A stretch of 64,000 nucleotides of DNA from Streptomyces sp. R21. GTDB taxonomy: Bacteria > Actinomycetota > Actinomycetes > Streptomycetales > Streptomycetaceae. The stretch spans positions 6,613,001 through 6,677,000 of the forward strand of contig NZ_CP163435.1 in the NCBI RefSeq assembly GCF_041051975.1, in the 5' to 3' direction. Of the stretch, positions 41,219 through 49,335 are shown piece after piece. The position numbers were made by a program, and so were the translations under genes. The notes beneath the pieces are model-generated. The model worked only from the letters and a program-made list of their open reading frames with translations, did not search any database and was not told the DNA's origin. Each line of letters opens with the position of its first letter. Within the stretch, counting starts at the first letter, position 1.

Positions 41219-42763
41219 ATGCGCAAGCACCGCCGTTCCCCGCTCTCCCGTCGCAGACGGCTCGCCCTCGGTACGGGCATCGCGCTGGCCGCCGGCGCGC
41301 TGTCCGTGCCCGTCGTCAACGCGGCCACCACGGACGGCACTTCGACGACACCCAGTACCAAGCACCTGCACGACGACTTCAACGGTGACGGCTATCCGGA
41401 TCTGGCGATCGGGGCGCCCAGCACCCCGCTCGCCGGCGTGCCGAAGGCCGGTGCGGTCAGCGTCCTGTACGGCTCGTCCGGCGGCCTGTCGACCTCGCGC
41501 AAGCAGCTGCTGACCTGGTCGGGGCGTACGAACAGCGACAACCCGGAGTCCGGGTACGGGTCGGGACTGCAGAGCGCGGACCTCAACGAGGACGGCTACG
41601 CCGATCTGCTGTCGTCCGTGGGCTGGACGCCGATGGACGGCGATGCCGGGAACTTCGTGGTCGTCAACTGGGGCGGCCCCAAGGGGCTTTCGAGCCAGCC
41701 GCAGGTGGTGACCGGTCTGCCCGACGCGATGCACATGCGGGGCTTCACGGTCGCGGACGTCGACGGCGACAAGCACGTCGACCTGGTGCGGCTGGGCGTC
41801 GACGCCACCTCGGACGGCCAGGACGGCGGCGAGTACGGCCAGACGTCCCCGGTCGCGGAAGGCGCCGTACAGCACGGTCCGATCACCCCGGACCGTCCCG
41901 CGACGAGGACCACGTATTTCCGTGTCGACTCCGACCCCTTCGACGTCGCCGACCAGGTCACGGCCGGTGACGTGACCGGCGACGGCATCGCCGACCTCGC
42001 CGTGCGCACCCATTCCACCGAGGAGTCGGACTCGCGCGGTGTCGCGCTGCTCACGGGCGGTGCCACCGGCTTCACCGACAAGGGCTATCTGAAGGACAGC
42101 ACGGGCCGCCTCATCGGCGGCGAGGACCTCGCGATCGGCGACCTCAACAAGGACGGCTACGGCGACATCGTCGTCGGCCACTCCGCCGACAGCTACGACA
42201 GCGACCTCGAACTGCCCACCAAGGGCGGCGCGTTGGGTGTCGTCTACGGCGGCCCGGGTGGCGTCTCGACCACCCGCAAGCCGGTGTGGATCAACCAGGA
42301 CACCACGGGAGTGCCGGGTGCGGGCGAGCGCCGCGACGGCATGGGCTCCGGACTGTCGATCGGCGACACCAACGGCGACGGTTACCTCGACGTGGCGACC
42401 GGACTGCCGGGCGAGGACTTCGACGGCATCACGGACGCGGGCAGCGTGCTCGTGCTGCGGGGCGGCGCGGGCGGTCTGACCGGCACCGGTGCCAAGGTCT
42501 TCAGCCAGAGCACCAGCGGTGTGCCCGGCACGGCCGAGAAGCTGGACCGCTTCGGCACCGAGACCGCGCTGGTCGACGGCAACGGCGACAAGAAGGACGG
42601 CCTGGTCGTCGGCGACCCGGACGAGAACGCCGGCAACGGTTCCCTCTGGGTCTTCTCGGCGACCTCCGGCGGCATCACCTCCAGCGGGTCCTTCTCCTTC
42701 GGCGCGGCCACCATGGGCCTGCCCTCGACCGGGGCCCGCTACGGCGCCTCGATCGCGGACTGA
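41219..42763 (+). CDS. Secreted FG-GAP beta-propeller protein 2
   Basis: A 514-residue paralogue of the preceding protein. The signal peptide has a long basic n-region (MRKHRRSPLSRRRRLALG) and a cleavage region around VVNAATT. Seven loops follow: DDFNGDGYPDL, ADLNEDGYADL, ADVDGDKHVDL, GDVTGDGIADL, GDLNKDGYGDI, GDTNGDGYLDV and a degenerate GNGDKKDGL. ATG 41219 has AGGAG eight bases upstream. The run RRRR is not a canonical twin-arginine site, so the export route is uncertain. The gap from gene 1 is about 66 bases. Confidence 0.87.
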   Translation: MRKHRRSPLSRRRRLALGTGIALAAGALSVPVVNAATTDGTSTTPSTKHLHDDFNGDGYPDLAIGAPSTPLAGVPKAGAVSVLYGSSGGLSTSRKQLLTWSGRTNSDNPESGYGSGLQSADLNEDGYADLLSSVGWTPMDGDAGNFVVVNWGGPKGLSSQPQVVTGLPDAMHMRGFTVADVDGDKHVDLVRLGVDATSDGQDGGEYGQTSPVAEGAVQHGPITPDRPATRTTYFRVDSDPFDVADQVTAGDVTGDGIADLAVRTHSTEESDSRGVALLTGGATGFTDKGYLKDSTGRLIGGEDLAIGDLNKDGYGDIVVGHSADSYDSDLELPTKGGALGVVYGGPGGVSTTRKPVWINQDTTGVPGAGERRDGMGSGLSIGDTNGDGYLDVATGLPGEDFDGITDAGSVLVLRGGAGGLTGTGAKVFSQSTSGVPGTAEKLDRFGTETALVDGNGDKKDGLVVGDPDENAGNGSLWVFSATSGGITSSGSFSFGAATMGLPSTGARYGASIAD

Positions 42764-42814
42764 CGGCCGCGGACCGACGGCGACCAAGTACCCACACGAA
42801 CAGGAGCAGTACAG

Positions 42815-44320
42815 ATGAACGCACGCACGGGAGCATGGCGCATCGGCCTGGCCGTCGCCCTGGCCGTCACCGGAGCTGCGGCCGTCCCCGCTGCCCACGC
42901 GGCGGCCGGCGCCACGGCCACGACGGCCACCACGGCCACCACGGCCAAGCTTCAGGACGACTTCAACGGCGACGGCTACTCCGACCTCGCCGTCACGGCA
43001 CCCGACGCGACCGTCGGCGGCAAGGCGAAGGCCGGATACGTGGCCGTCGTGTACGGCTCGGCGACCGGGCTGAAGACCTCGACGAAGCAGGTGATCAGCC
43101 AGCGCACCACAGGCATACCCGGCATCGCGGAGGCCGGGGACAACTTCGGCAGCGCCCTCGCGACGGCCGACCTGGACAAGGACGGCTACGCGGACCTGAT
43201 CGTCGGCGCCTCCGGCGAGGACGTCGGCACGATCACCGACGCGGGCTCCCTCGCGGTGATCTGGGGCGGCGCCGGGGGACTCTCGGGCGGGTCGACCCTG
43301 CTCAACGGGGCCGGGTCGTACGACATCGTCGGCAGCCAGGTCGAGACCGGGGACTTCAACGGCGACCACACCCAGGACGTCGTCACGAACGGCACCTACC
43401 AGAACCTCCGTGTGCTGTCGGGGCCCTTCGGACGCGACGGCTCCAGGGGCGGCGACGTCACCCTGGCCGGCAACGACAACCGATTCCTGGACATGGCGGC
43501 CGGTGACGTGAACGGCGACGGTTTCGGCGACCTCGCCGTGGCGATCAACGACGGCGACGAGTGGGACGCCCGGCGCATCCTCTTCTACCCCGGCTCGGCG
43601 CAGGGGCTCACCTCCGGCACCGTCGTCAAGGACGGCGCCACCGGATGGCTGCAGGGCGGCGAGCACCTCGCCATCGGCGACGTGAACAAGGACGGCTACG
43701 CGGACATCATCTCGGGCCGTGCCAGCGACGGTGCCGACAGTGACGCCGACGTGCCGCTCGCCAAGGGCGGCATGATCACCTACATCCCCGGCGCCGCGAG
43801 CGGCCCTGCCGGAACCCGGGCGAAGGCCTTCAACCAGGACAGTCCCGGAGTGCCGGGTGTCGCCGAGGGAGAGGACGGCTACGGCGGCACCGACGCCTTC
43901 GGTTTCTCCCTCTCGGCCGGTGACATCGACGGCGACGGCTACGCGGACGTGTCCGTCGGCGTGCCCGGCGAGGGCTTCGACGGCACGAAGAAGGCCGGCT
44001 CCGTCGTCACCATGCGCGGCACCGCGAACGGCCTCACCGGCACCGGCGCCAAGGTGTTCAGCCAGAACACCGCCGGCGTGCCCGGCACCGCGGAGAGCCA
44101 GGACGCCTTCGGCCGGTCCGCCCGGCTGATCGACGCCAACCACGACGGCCGCGCCGAACTCGCCGTCGGCGCCCCGGGCGAGAACGCGAACGCCGGTTCG
44201 GTGTGGGTGTTCAAGTCGACCTCGTCCGGGATCACGCCGACGGGTTCCTTCACCTTCGGCGCGGGCACGCTCGGCATGGTCGCGGCGAACGCCAAGCTCG
44301 GCTCGCGGTTCAGCTACTGA
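42815..44320 (+). CDS. Secreted FG-GAP beta-propeller protein 3
   Basis: A 501-residue paralogue with signal peptide MNARTGAWRIGLAVALAV through AAHAAA. A short Ala/Thr linker and seven loops follow: DDFNGDGYSDL, ADLDKDGYADL, GDFNGDHTQDV, GDVNGDGFGDL, GDVNKDGYADI, GDIDGDGYADV and DANHDGRAEL. ATG 42815 is preceded by AGGAG. All three paralogues share the blade phrase GVPGTAExxDxFG. The stop is about 210 bases before the PhoD gene. An imperfect hairpin around 44380-44420 may end the transcript. Confidence 0.87.
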   Translation: MNARTGAWRIGLAVALAVTGAAAVPAAHAAAGATATTATTATTAKLQDDFNGDGYSDLAVTAPDATVGGKAKAGYVAVVYGSATGLKTSTKQVISQRTTGIPGIAEAGDNFGSALATADLDKDGYADLIVGASGEDVGTITDAGSLAVIWGGAGGLSGGSTLLNGAGSYDIVGSQVETGDFNGDHTQDVVTNGTYQNLRVLSGPFGRDGSRGGDVTLAGNDNRFLDMAAGDVNGDGFGDLAVAINDGDEWDARRILFYPGSAQGLTSGTVVKDGATGWLQGGEHLAIGDVNKDGYADIISGRASDGADSDADVPLAKGGMITYIPGAASGPAGTRAKAFNQDSPGVPGVAEGEDGYGGTDAFGFSLSAGDIDGDGYADVSVGVPGEGFDGTKKAGSVVTMRGTANGLTGTGAKVFSQNTAGVPGTAESQDAFGRSARLIDANHDGRAELAVGAPGENANAGSVWVFKSTSSGITPTGSFTFGAGTLGMVAANAKLGSRFSY

Positions 44321-44529
44321 AAACGACTGGTCAACCACTGATCGACTAAAGACCGGCTGCTGATCGACCGACAGACCCGTTGTGGCAGGGGCGAGTTCCC
44401 GTGCCGTGGCGGGTCTTGTGCTGTCTGCCTGTTTGTCATGCTCGTGACCTATTGCGTTCAGGGGGCGGGCCGCTGCTTCATGTGAGCCTCGTGATGTCCA
44501 AGAGGCAACCGACGCAAGGGAGTTCGCCG

Positions 44530-46080
44530 ATGACCGGAGCAGTCTCACGCGATCGACGCCGCTTTCTGACCGCGGGTGCGGCGGTGCTCGGCGCCGCGGC
44601 CTCCGCCCAGCTGTGGCTGCCGACGTCCGCCCGCGCCGCCGAAACCCCGCTGCCCGACGGTGTGTTCAGCCTCGGAGTGGCCTCCGGCGACCCGCTGCCC
44701 GACGGGATCGTGCTGTGGACCCGGCTCGCCCCCGACCCGCTGAACGGGGGTGGTATGCCCGACAGCGTGGTGTCCGTGGAGTGGGAGATCGCGGAGGACG
44801 GCCGTTTCAGAAAGACGGTGCGGCGCGGAGTCGCCCAGGCGCGCCCCGAACTCGGTCACAGCGTCCACGTCGACGTACGTGGACTGCGCCCCGACCGCGC
44901 GTACTGGTACCGCTTCCGCACCTCCGGCCAGCTCTCGCCGACCGGCCGCACCCGCACCGCCCCGCACCCGCGCAGCTCCAAGGGCACCCTGCGCGTCGCC
45001 CTCGCCTCCTGCCAGAACTGGCAGCACGGCTACTTCACCCCGTACGCCGACATGCTCGACCAGGACCCGGACTTCGTCCTCTTCGTCGGCGACTACATCT
45101 ACGAGTCCAAGCCCGCCACCACCGGCGCCCGCGTCCACGAGGGCAGCGACGAGCCGTACACCCTCGTCCAGTACCGCAACCGCTACGCCCAGTACCGCAC
45201 CGACCCGCACCTGGCGGCGATGCACGCCAGCGCCCCCTGGGTGGTCACCTTCGACGACCACGAGGTCGACAACGACTGGGCCGGCGAGATACCGCAGGAC
45301 CCCGCCAAGCAGTCGCACGACGCCTTCGTGGCCCGGCTGACCGCGGCCTTCCAGGCGTACTACGAGCACATGCCGGTCCGGGCGAGCGCGATCCCGGACG
45401 GCCCGCACATCCAGATGTACCGGCGCCTGGACTTCGGACGCCTCGCCCGCCTCAACGTGCTGGACACCCGGCAGTTCCGCAGCGACCAGGTGACCAGCCA
45501 GGCGGACGCCGAGGACCCCTCGCTCACCATGCTCGGCGCCGAGCAGAAGGAGTGGCTGCTCGACGGGCTGCACGACTCGCCGGCCCGCTGGAACCTCATC
45601 GCCTCGCAGATCATGATGGCCGAGACCGACCTCCAGATCGGCGACGGCAAACTCTGGTACTACGACGCCTGGGACGGCTACCAGGCCGAACGCAACGCGC
45701 TCCTCGACGAGTTCGAGAGCATCCGCAACCCCGTCGTCCTGTCCGGTGACCGCCACCTCACGATGATCAGCGACCTCAAGAAGGACTACGCCGACCCGGA
45801 CTCCCGCGTGGTCGGCGCCGAGTTCGTCGGCACCTCCATCTCCAGCAACGGTGACCAGGACCAGGCCGCCTTCCACGCCGAGTGGGACCCCCGGATGGCG
45901 GACAACCCGCACTGGAAGCTCATCGACGCCCACCGCGGCTACCACCTCTTCGACATCCGGCCGGGCGGCATCGACGCCCAGGTCCGCGTCGCCGACACCG
46001 TGCTCCAGCCGGACGCCGCCTCCAGCACGCTGGCCCGGCTGCGGGTCGAGGCGGGGAAGCCCGGCGTACGGCTGGTGTGA
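44530..46080 (+). CDS. phoD: PhoD-family alkaline phosphatase/phosphodiesterase, Tat-exported
   Basis: A 516-residue metallophosphoesterase. The twin-arginine signal SRDRRRFLTAGAAVLGAAAS is followed by cleavage near ARA-AET. PhoD motifs include the N-terminal beta domain (FSLGVASGDPLPDGIVLWTRLAP) and metal ligands in LFVGDYIYE, TFDDHEVDNDW and VVLSGDRH. Such enzymes hydrolyse phosphate mono- or diesters outside the cell, including teichoic-acid backbones in some species, usually under phosphate limitation. I did not find a clear PHO box upstream. ATG 44530 follows AAGGGAG with an eight-base gap; earlier in-frame GTG codons lack one. Confidence 0.92.
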   Translation: MTGAVSRDRRRFLTAGAAVLGAAASAQLWLPTSARAAETPLPDGVFSLGVASGDPLPDGIVLWTRLAPDPLNGGGMPDSVVSVEWEIAEDGRFRKTVRRGVAQARPELGHSVHVDVRGLRPDRAYWYRFRTSGQLSPTGRTRTAPHPRSSKGTLRVALASCQNWQHGYFTPYADMLDQDPDFVLFVGDYIYESKPATTGARVHEGSDEPYTLVQYRNRYAQYRTDPHLAAMHASAPWVVTFDDHEVDNDWAGEIPQDPAKQSHDAFVARLTAAFQAYYEHMPVRASAIPDGPHIQMYRRLDFGRLARLNVLDTRQFRSDQVTSQADAEDPSLTMLGAEQKEWLLDGLHDSPARWNLIASQIMMAETDLQIGDGKLWYYDAWDGYQAERNALLDEFESIRNPVVLSGDRHLTMISDLKKDYADPDSRVVGAEFVGTSISSNGDQDQAAFHAEWDPRMADNPHWKLIDAHRGYHLFDIRPGGIDAQVRVADTVLQPDAASSTLARLRVEAGKPGVRLV

Positions 46081-46108
46081 CGCCGCAGATGCCGTAGCAG
46101 CCGTACGG

Positions 46109-46144
46109 GAACGCCCTGGGACTCATCCGCGTCCCAGGGCGTTC
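46109..46144 (+). terminator. Terminator after phoD
   Basis: A perfect 14-bp stem (46109-46122 with 46131-46144) with an eight-base loop, followed by TCAGG. Confidence 0.8.
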
Positions 46145-46178
46145 TCAGGTAAGACTCAGGTGAGAGATTTAGCGTCCC

Positions 46179-47390
46179 GTGACCATGGAGACCGACTGTT
46201 CGACACCTGACACGGCAGCCCCCGAGACGGCCGCGCCCGCCCCGCTGCCCGCCGGCACCCGCCTCCTGCACATCGGACCGCACAAGACCGGGACGACGGC
46301 GATCCAGGGCGCGCTGTTCGCCGCGAAGGACGCGATGGCCGAACGCGGCGTCGCCTTCCCGGCCCGCACCAGGCACCCCATGGAAGCCGCCCTCGCGGTC
46401 TGCGCACTCCCCGGCATGATGGGCGACACCGAGCCGACCGAGGGGCACTGGCAGCGGCTGACGGAGCTGGTGCGCGCCACCGGGCCGCGCACCTCCGTGA
46501 TCAGCAGCGAGTTCTTCGCCGACGCGCCCGACGACGAGACCATCGCCCGCATCGCGGAGGACCTCGGCCCAGGCCGGGTGCACGTCCTGATCACGCTGCG
46601 CCCGCTGGCGCGGATCATGCCCTCGCAGTGGCAGCAGTACGTGCAGAACGGCCTGCGCATGGGCTACGAGGACTGGCTCGACCACATGCTGCGCAAGGCG
46701 CCGTACGAGAAGCCGAACCCCAGCTTCTGGCGGCGGCACCGACACGACCGGCTGGTCGAGCGCTGGGCGCGGGTCGTCGGCCCCGGGAACACCACCGTCG
46801 TCGTGGTCGACGACCGCGACCGCGACGGCCTCATGCGCATCTTCGAAACCCTCCTCGGCCTCCCGGCCGGTCTCCTGGCGCCCGTGCCCGACACCGCCAA
46901 CCGCTCCCTCACGCTCGCCGAGACGGAAATGCTGCGCCGGCTCAACATGGAGTTCCGTGGAAACGGACTTCCCGACGAGCTGTATTCCAAGCTGGTGCGC
47001 AATGGCGCCGTCATGCATATGAAGAACGCCTGCCGCCCCGCGGCGGACGACGCGCGGATCGTCACGCCGGTATGGGCGCTGGAGGCGGCCGCCGGAATCG
47101 GCGCGGAGATGGCCGGACGGATCGCGGCCATGGGCGTACGGCTCCTCGGGGACCCGGCGCTGCTGTCCGCGCTGCCCCCGGCCGTGAGCGGGGACGCGGA
47201 CCCGGACGGGCCGTCCGACGAACCGAGGATCGCCCCGGAGGTGGCCGCGCAGGCGCTGTACGGGGCGCTCGCCGTCGCGGCCGAGGTGCCGGTGCGGCCC
47301 GCCGCCGGACGGACCGTTCACCAGACGCCGTCCGGGGAACTCGTCCGGGTGCTCGGCCACCGTGCCCTCAGGCGGCTGAGGCGGAAGTGA
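46179..47390 (+). CDS. Sulfotransferase-like P-loop protein
   Basis: A 403-residue protein with HIGPHKTGTTAIQGAL at about residues 31-46, the PAPS-binding P-loop pattern of sulfotransferases (xxxPKxGTT), then VISSEFFAD and VLITLRPLARIMPSQWQQYVQNG, which match the 3'-phosphate-binding Arg/Ser region. The fold therefore probably moves sulfate, although these proteins are diverse. The substrate is not deducible; the neighbours suggest a surface sugar polymer. GTG 46179 or ATG 46185 may be the start: a TAGCGT at 46170 leaves nine bases to the ATG. The C-terminus ends in a basic RALRRLRRK. Confidence 0.6.
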   Translation: MTMETDCSTPDTAAPETAAPAPLPAGTRLLHIGPHKTGTTAIQGALFAAKDAMAERGVAFPARTRHPMEAALAVCALPGMMGDTEPTEGHWQRLTELVRATGPRTSVISSEFFADAPDDETIARIAEDLGPGRVHVLITLRPLARIMPSQWQQYVQNGLRMGYEDWLDHMLRKAPYEKPNPSFWRRHRHDRLVERWARVVGPGNTTVVVVDDRDRDGLMRIFETLLGLPAGLLAPVPDTANRSLTLAETEMLRRLNMEFRGNGLPDELYSKLVRNGAVMHMKNACRPAADDARIVTPVWALEAAAGIGAEMAGRIAAMGVRLLGDPALLSALPPAVSGDADPDGPSDEPRIAPEVAAQALYGALAVAAEVPVRPAAGRTVHQTPSGELVRVLGHRALRRLRRK

Positions 47391-47654
47391 CCGTGTGCGG
47401 GGCGTGTGCCCCGGGTGCGAAAGGTGTGACCGGAAAGTGACCCGGTGTGGAATGCGGCGTACAGGCGGGTGTGCAACGTGTGCAGTTACTCACAGCAACC
47501 TGGACAATTCGGTCCGGCGTCACAGTATTCGTCCAGCGTACAAGGTGAATAACTGGTGTCCCGCACATATGCAGCAGAGGGCGCTCACCTTGCACTGCAG
47601 TAACCGAAAGTGGGACCATTCTCGGGTTCCCTGACGTCCCAAGGTAGGTCACCT

Positions 47655-49154
47655 GTGTCTGAGCACATAGCCAAGCCCCGTACCACCGCAGTGATCCTGG
47701 CTGGCGGCACCGGTCAGCGCGTGGGCCTGTCGATCCCGAAGCAGCTGCTGAAGATCGCCGGCAAGGCGGTCATCGAGCACACGCTGACCACCTTCGAGCA
47801 CGCCGACTCGATCGACGACATCATCGTGCTGATGGCCCCGGGCTATGTGCCGGACATCGAGAAGATCGTCGCCAAGGCGGGCTTCAAGAAGGTCACCCGG
47901 ATCATCGAGGGCGGCTCGACGCGGAACGAGACCACCGAGCGCGCCATCACGGCCCTCGGTGAAGGCCTGGCCGAGGGCGAGGACCGCAACGTCCTCTTCC
48001 ACGACGCCGTGCGCCCCCTGCTGTCGCAGCGCGTGATCGACGACTGTGTCGCGGCCCTCGACCGCTACCAGGCCGTCGACGTCGCCATCCCGTCCGCGGA
48101 CACGATCATCGTGACCCGCACCCACGGCGAGGACGGCGAGTTCATCACCGAGATCCCGGACCGCTCCCGGCTGCGCCGCGGCCAGACGCCCCAGGCGTTC
48201 AAGCTGTCCACGATCCGCCGCGCCTACGAGGTCGCGGCCGGCGACCCGAACTTCCAGGCCACCGACGACTGCTCCGTCGTGCTCAAGTACCTGCCGGACG
48301 TGCCGATCAACGTCGTGGCGGGCGACGAGTACAACATGAAGGTCACCCAGCCGGTCGACGTCTTCATCGCCGACAAGCTGTTCCAGCTCGCCTCCACCGC
48401 CGCGCCCGAGCAGGCCGACGAGGCCGCCTACCGCGAGCTGCTCACCGGCAAGACCCTGGTCGTCTTCGGCGGCTCGTACGGCATCGGCAAGGACATCGCC
48501 GAGCTGGCCGAGAGCTTCGGCGCCAAGACCTACGCGCTGGGCCGCTCCACCACCGGCACGCACGTCGAGAACCCGGAGGAGGTCGACGACGCGCTGTCCC
48601 AGGCGTACGCCGAGACCGGGCGCATCGACTACGTGATCAACACCGCCGGCGTGCTGCGCATCGGCAAGCTCGCCGAGACGGACAACGCGACCATCGAGGA
48701 AGCGCTGAAGGTCAACTACCTGGCGCCGGTGCAGATCGCCCGCTCCTCGTACAAGTACCTGGCCGAGACCAAGGGCCAGCTGCTCCTGTACACGTCCAGC
48801 AGCTACACCCGCGGCCGCGCCGAGTACAGCCTGTACTCCTCGACCAAGGCCGCGATGGTCAACCTCACGCAGGCGCTGTCCGACGAATGGGCGGGTGACG
48901 GCATCCGGGTGAACTGCATCAACCCGGAGCGCACCGCCACCCCCATGCGCACCAAGGCCTTCGGCCAGGAGCCCGCCGGCAGCCTGCTCTCCTCCGAGGC
49001 CGTCGCGCGCACCTCGCTCGACGTGCTGCTTTCGGAGCTCACCGGGCATGTCATCGACGTCCGCCAGCAGGACCCGACGGCGGGCGCCGGCAAGGCCTCC
49101 GGCTTCGAGGCGGCGCTGGCCTCCGTGCTGGACCGCCAGGACGGCATGGCATAA
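47655..49154 (+). CDS. Bifunctional cytidylyltransferase / short-chain reductase (CDP-polyol synthesis)
   Basis: A 499-residue fusion. Residues 10-250 are an IspD/TarI-type cytidylyltransferase: ILAGGTGQRVGLSIPKQLL, LFHDAVRPLLS and RRGQTPQAF. Residues from about 263 are a short-chain dehydrogenase: VVFGGSYGIGKDIAELA, VINTAGVLRIG and the catalytic YSLYSSTKAAM (Tyr-x3-Lys). The layout equals the Haemophilus Bcs1/Acs1 enzyme that reduces ribulose 5-phosphate and makes CDP-ribitol, so a CDP-polyol for teichoic-type polymers is the best guess. It is not the MEP-pathway ispD. GTG 47655 is chosen. The 264-bp region before it is non-coding. Confidence 0.82.
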   Translation: MSEHIAKPRTTAVILAGGTGQRVGLSIPKQLLKIAGKAVIEHTLTTFEHADSIDDIIVLMAPGYVPDIEKIVAKAGFKKVTRIIEGGSTRNETTERAITALGEGLAEGEDRNVLFHDAVRPLLSQRVIDDCVAALDRYQAVDVAIPSADTIIVTRTHGEDGEFITEIPDRSRLRRGQTPQAFKLSTIRRAYEVAAGDPNFQATDDCSVVLKYLPDVPINVVAGDEYNMKVTQPVDVFIADKLFQLASTAAPEQADEAAYRELLTGKTLVVFGGSYGIGKDIAELAESFGAKTYALGRSTTGTHVENPEEVDDALSQAYAETGRIDYVINTAGVLRIGKLAETDNATIEEALKVNYLAPVQIARSSYKYLAETKGQLLLYTSSSYTRGRAEYSLYSSTKAAMVNLTQALSDEWAGDGIRVNCINPERTATPMRTKAFGQEPAGSLLSSEAVARTSLDVLLSELTGHVIDVRQQDPTAGAGKASGFEAALASVLDRQDGMA

Positions 49155-49177
49155 TTAACGAAGAATAGTTTTCCGTC

Positions 49178-49228
49178 ATTCAGGCCTCTGTGGTTGCGTG
49201 TTCACCGCGCATTCGCAGAGGCCTGAAT
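49178..49228. promoter_or_regulatory. Inverted repeat before the polymerase-like gene
   Basis: ATTCAGGCCTCTG (49178-49190) and CAGAGGCCTGAAT (49216-49228) are perfect inverted copies around a 25-base centre. They lie after the CDP-polyol gene. The large loop is unusual for a terminator, so this may be an operator pair or an attenuator. Confidence 0.5.
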
Positions 49229-49335
49229 CCGTAAAATCGCAGATCGTGCACAAGGCCCTTTCGGGACCTTTTCGGGTTCTTTCAAGGGTTCTCCGTGCGA
49301 AAACCGGCACCCACCCCTCAAGAGCAGGTTTCTCC

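Noticed and set aside
39584..44548. Minus-strand open frame of 1654 codons opposite the FG-GAP genes
   Set aside because: It mirrors three well-supported genes with signal peptides and calcium-loop repeats. High-G+C DNA gives long stop-free antisense frames, and its translation is low-complexity without a recognisable domain.
47391..47654. Possible extracytoplasmic-sigma (AAC...TCT) promoter before the CDP-polyol gene
   Set aside because: AACC at 47602 and TCT at 47620 are separated by only 15 bases and I cannot confirm the spacing rule from the sequence alone. The region is otherwise non-coding with nothing firm in it.
49198..49335. ATG 49198 as the start of polymerase-like gene 1
   Set aside because: The codon lies within the loop of an inverted repeat and the added residues have no counterpart in the paralogue at 52863-54932.
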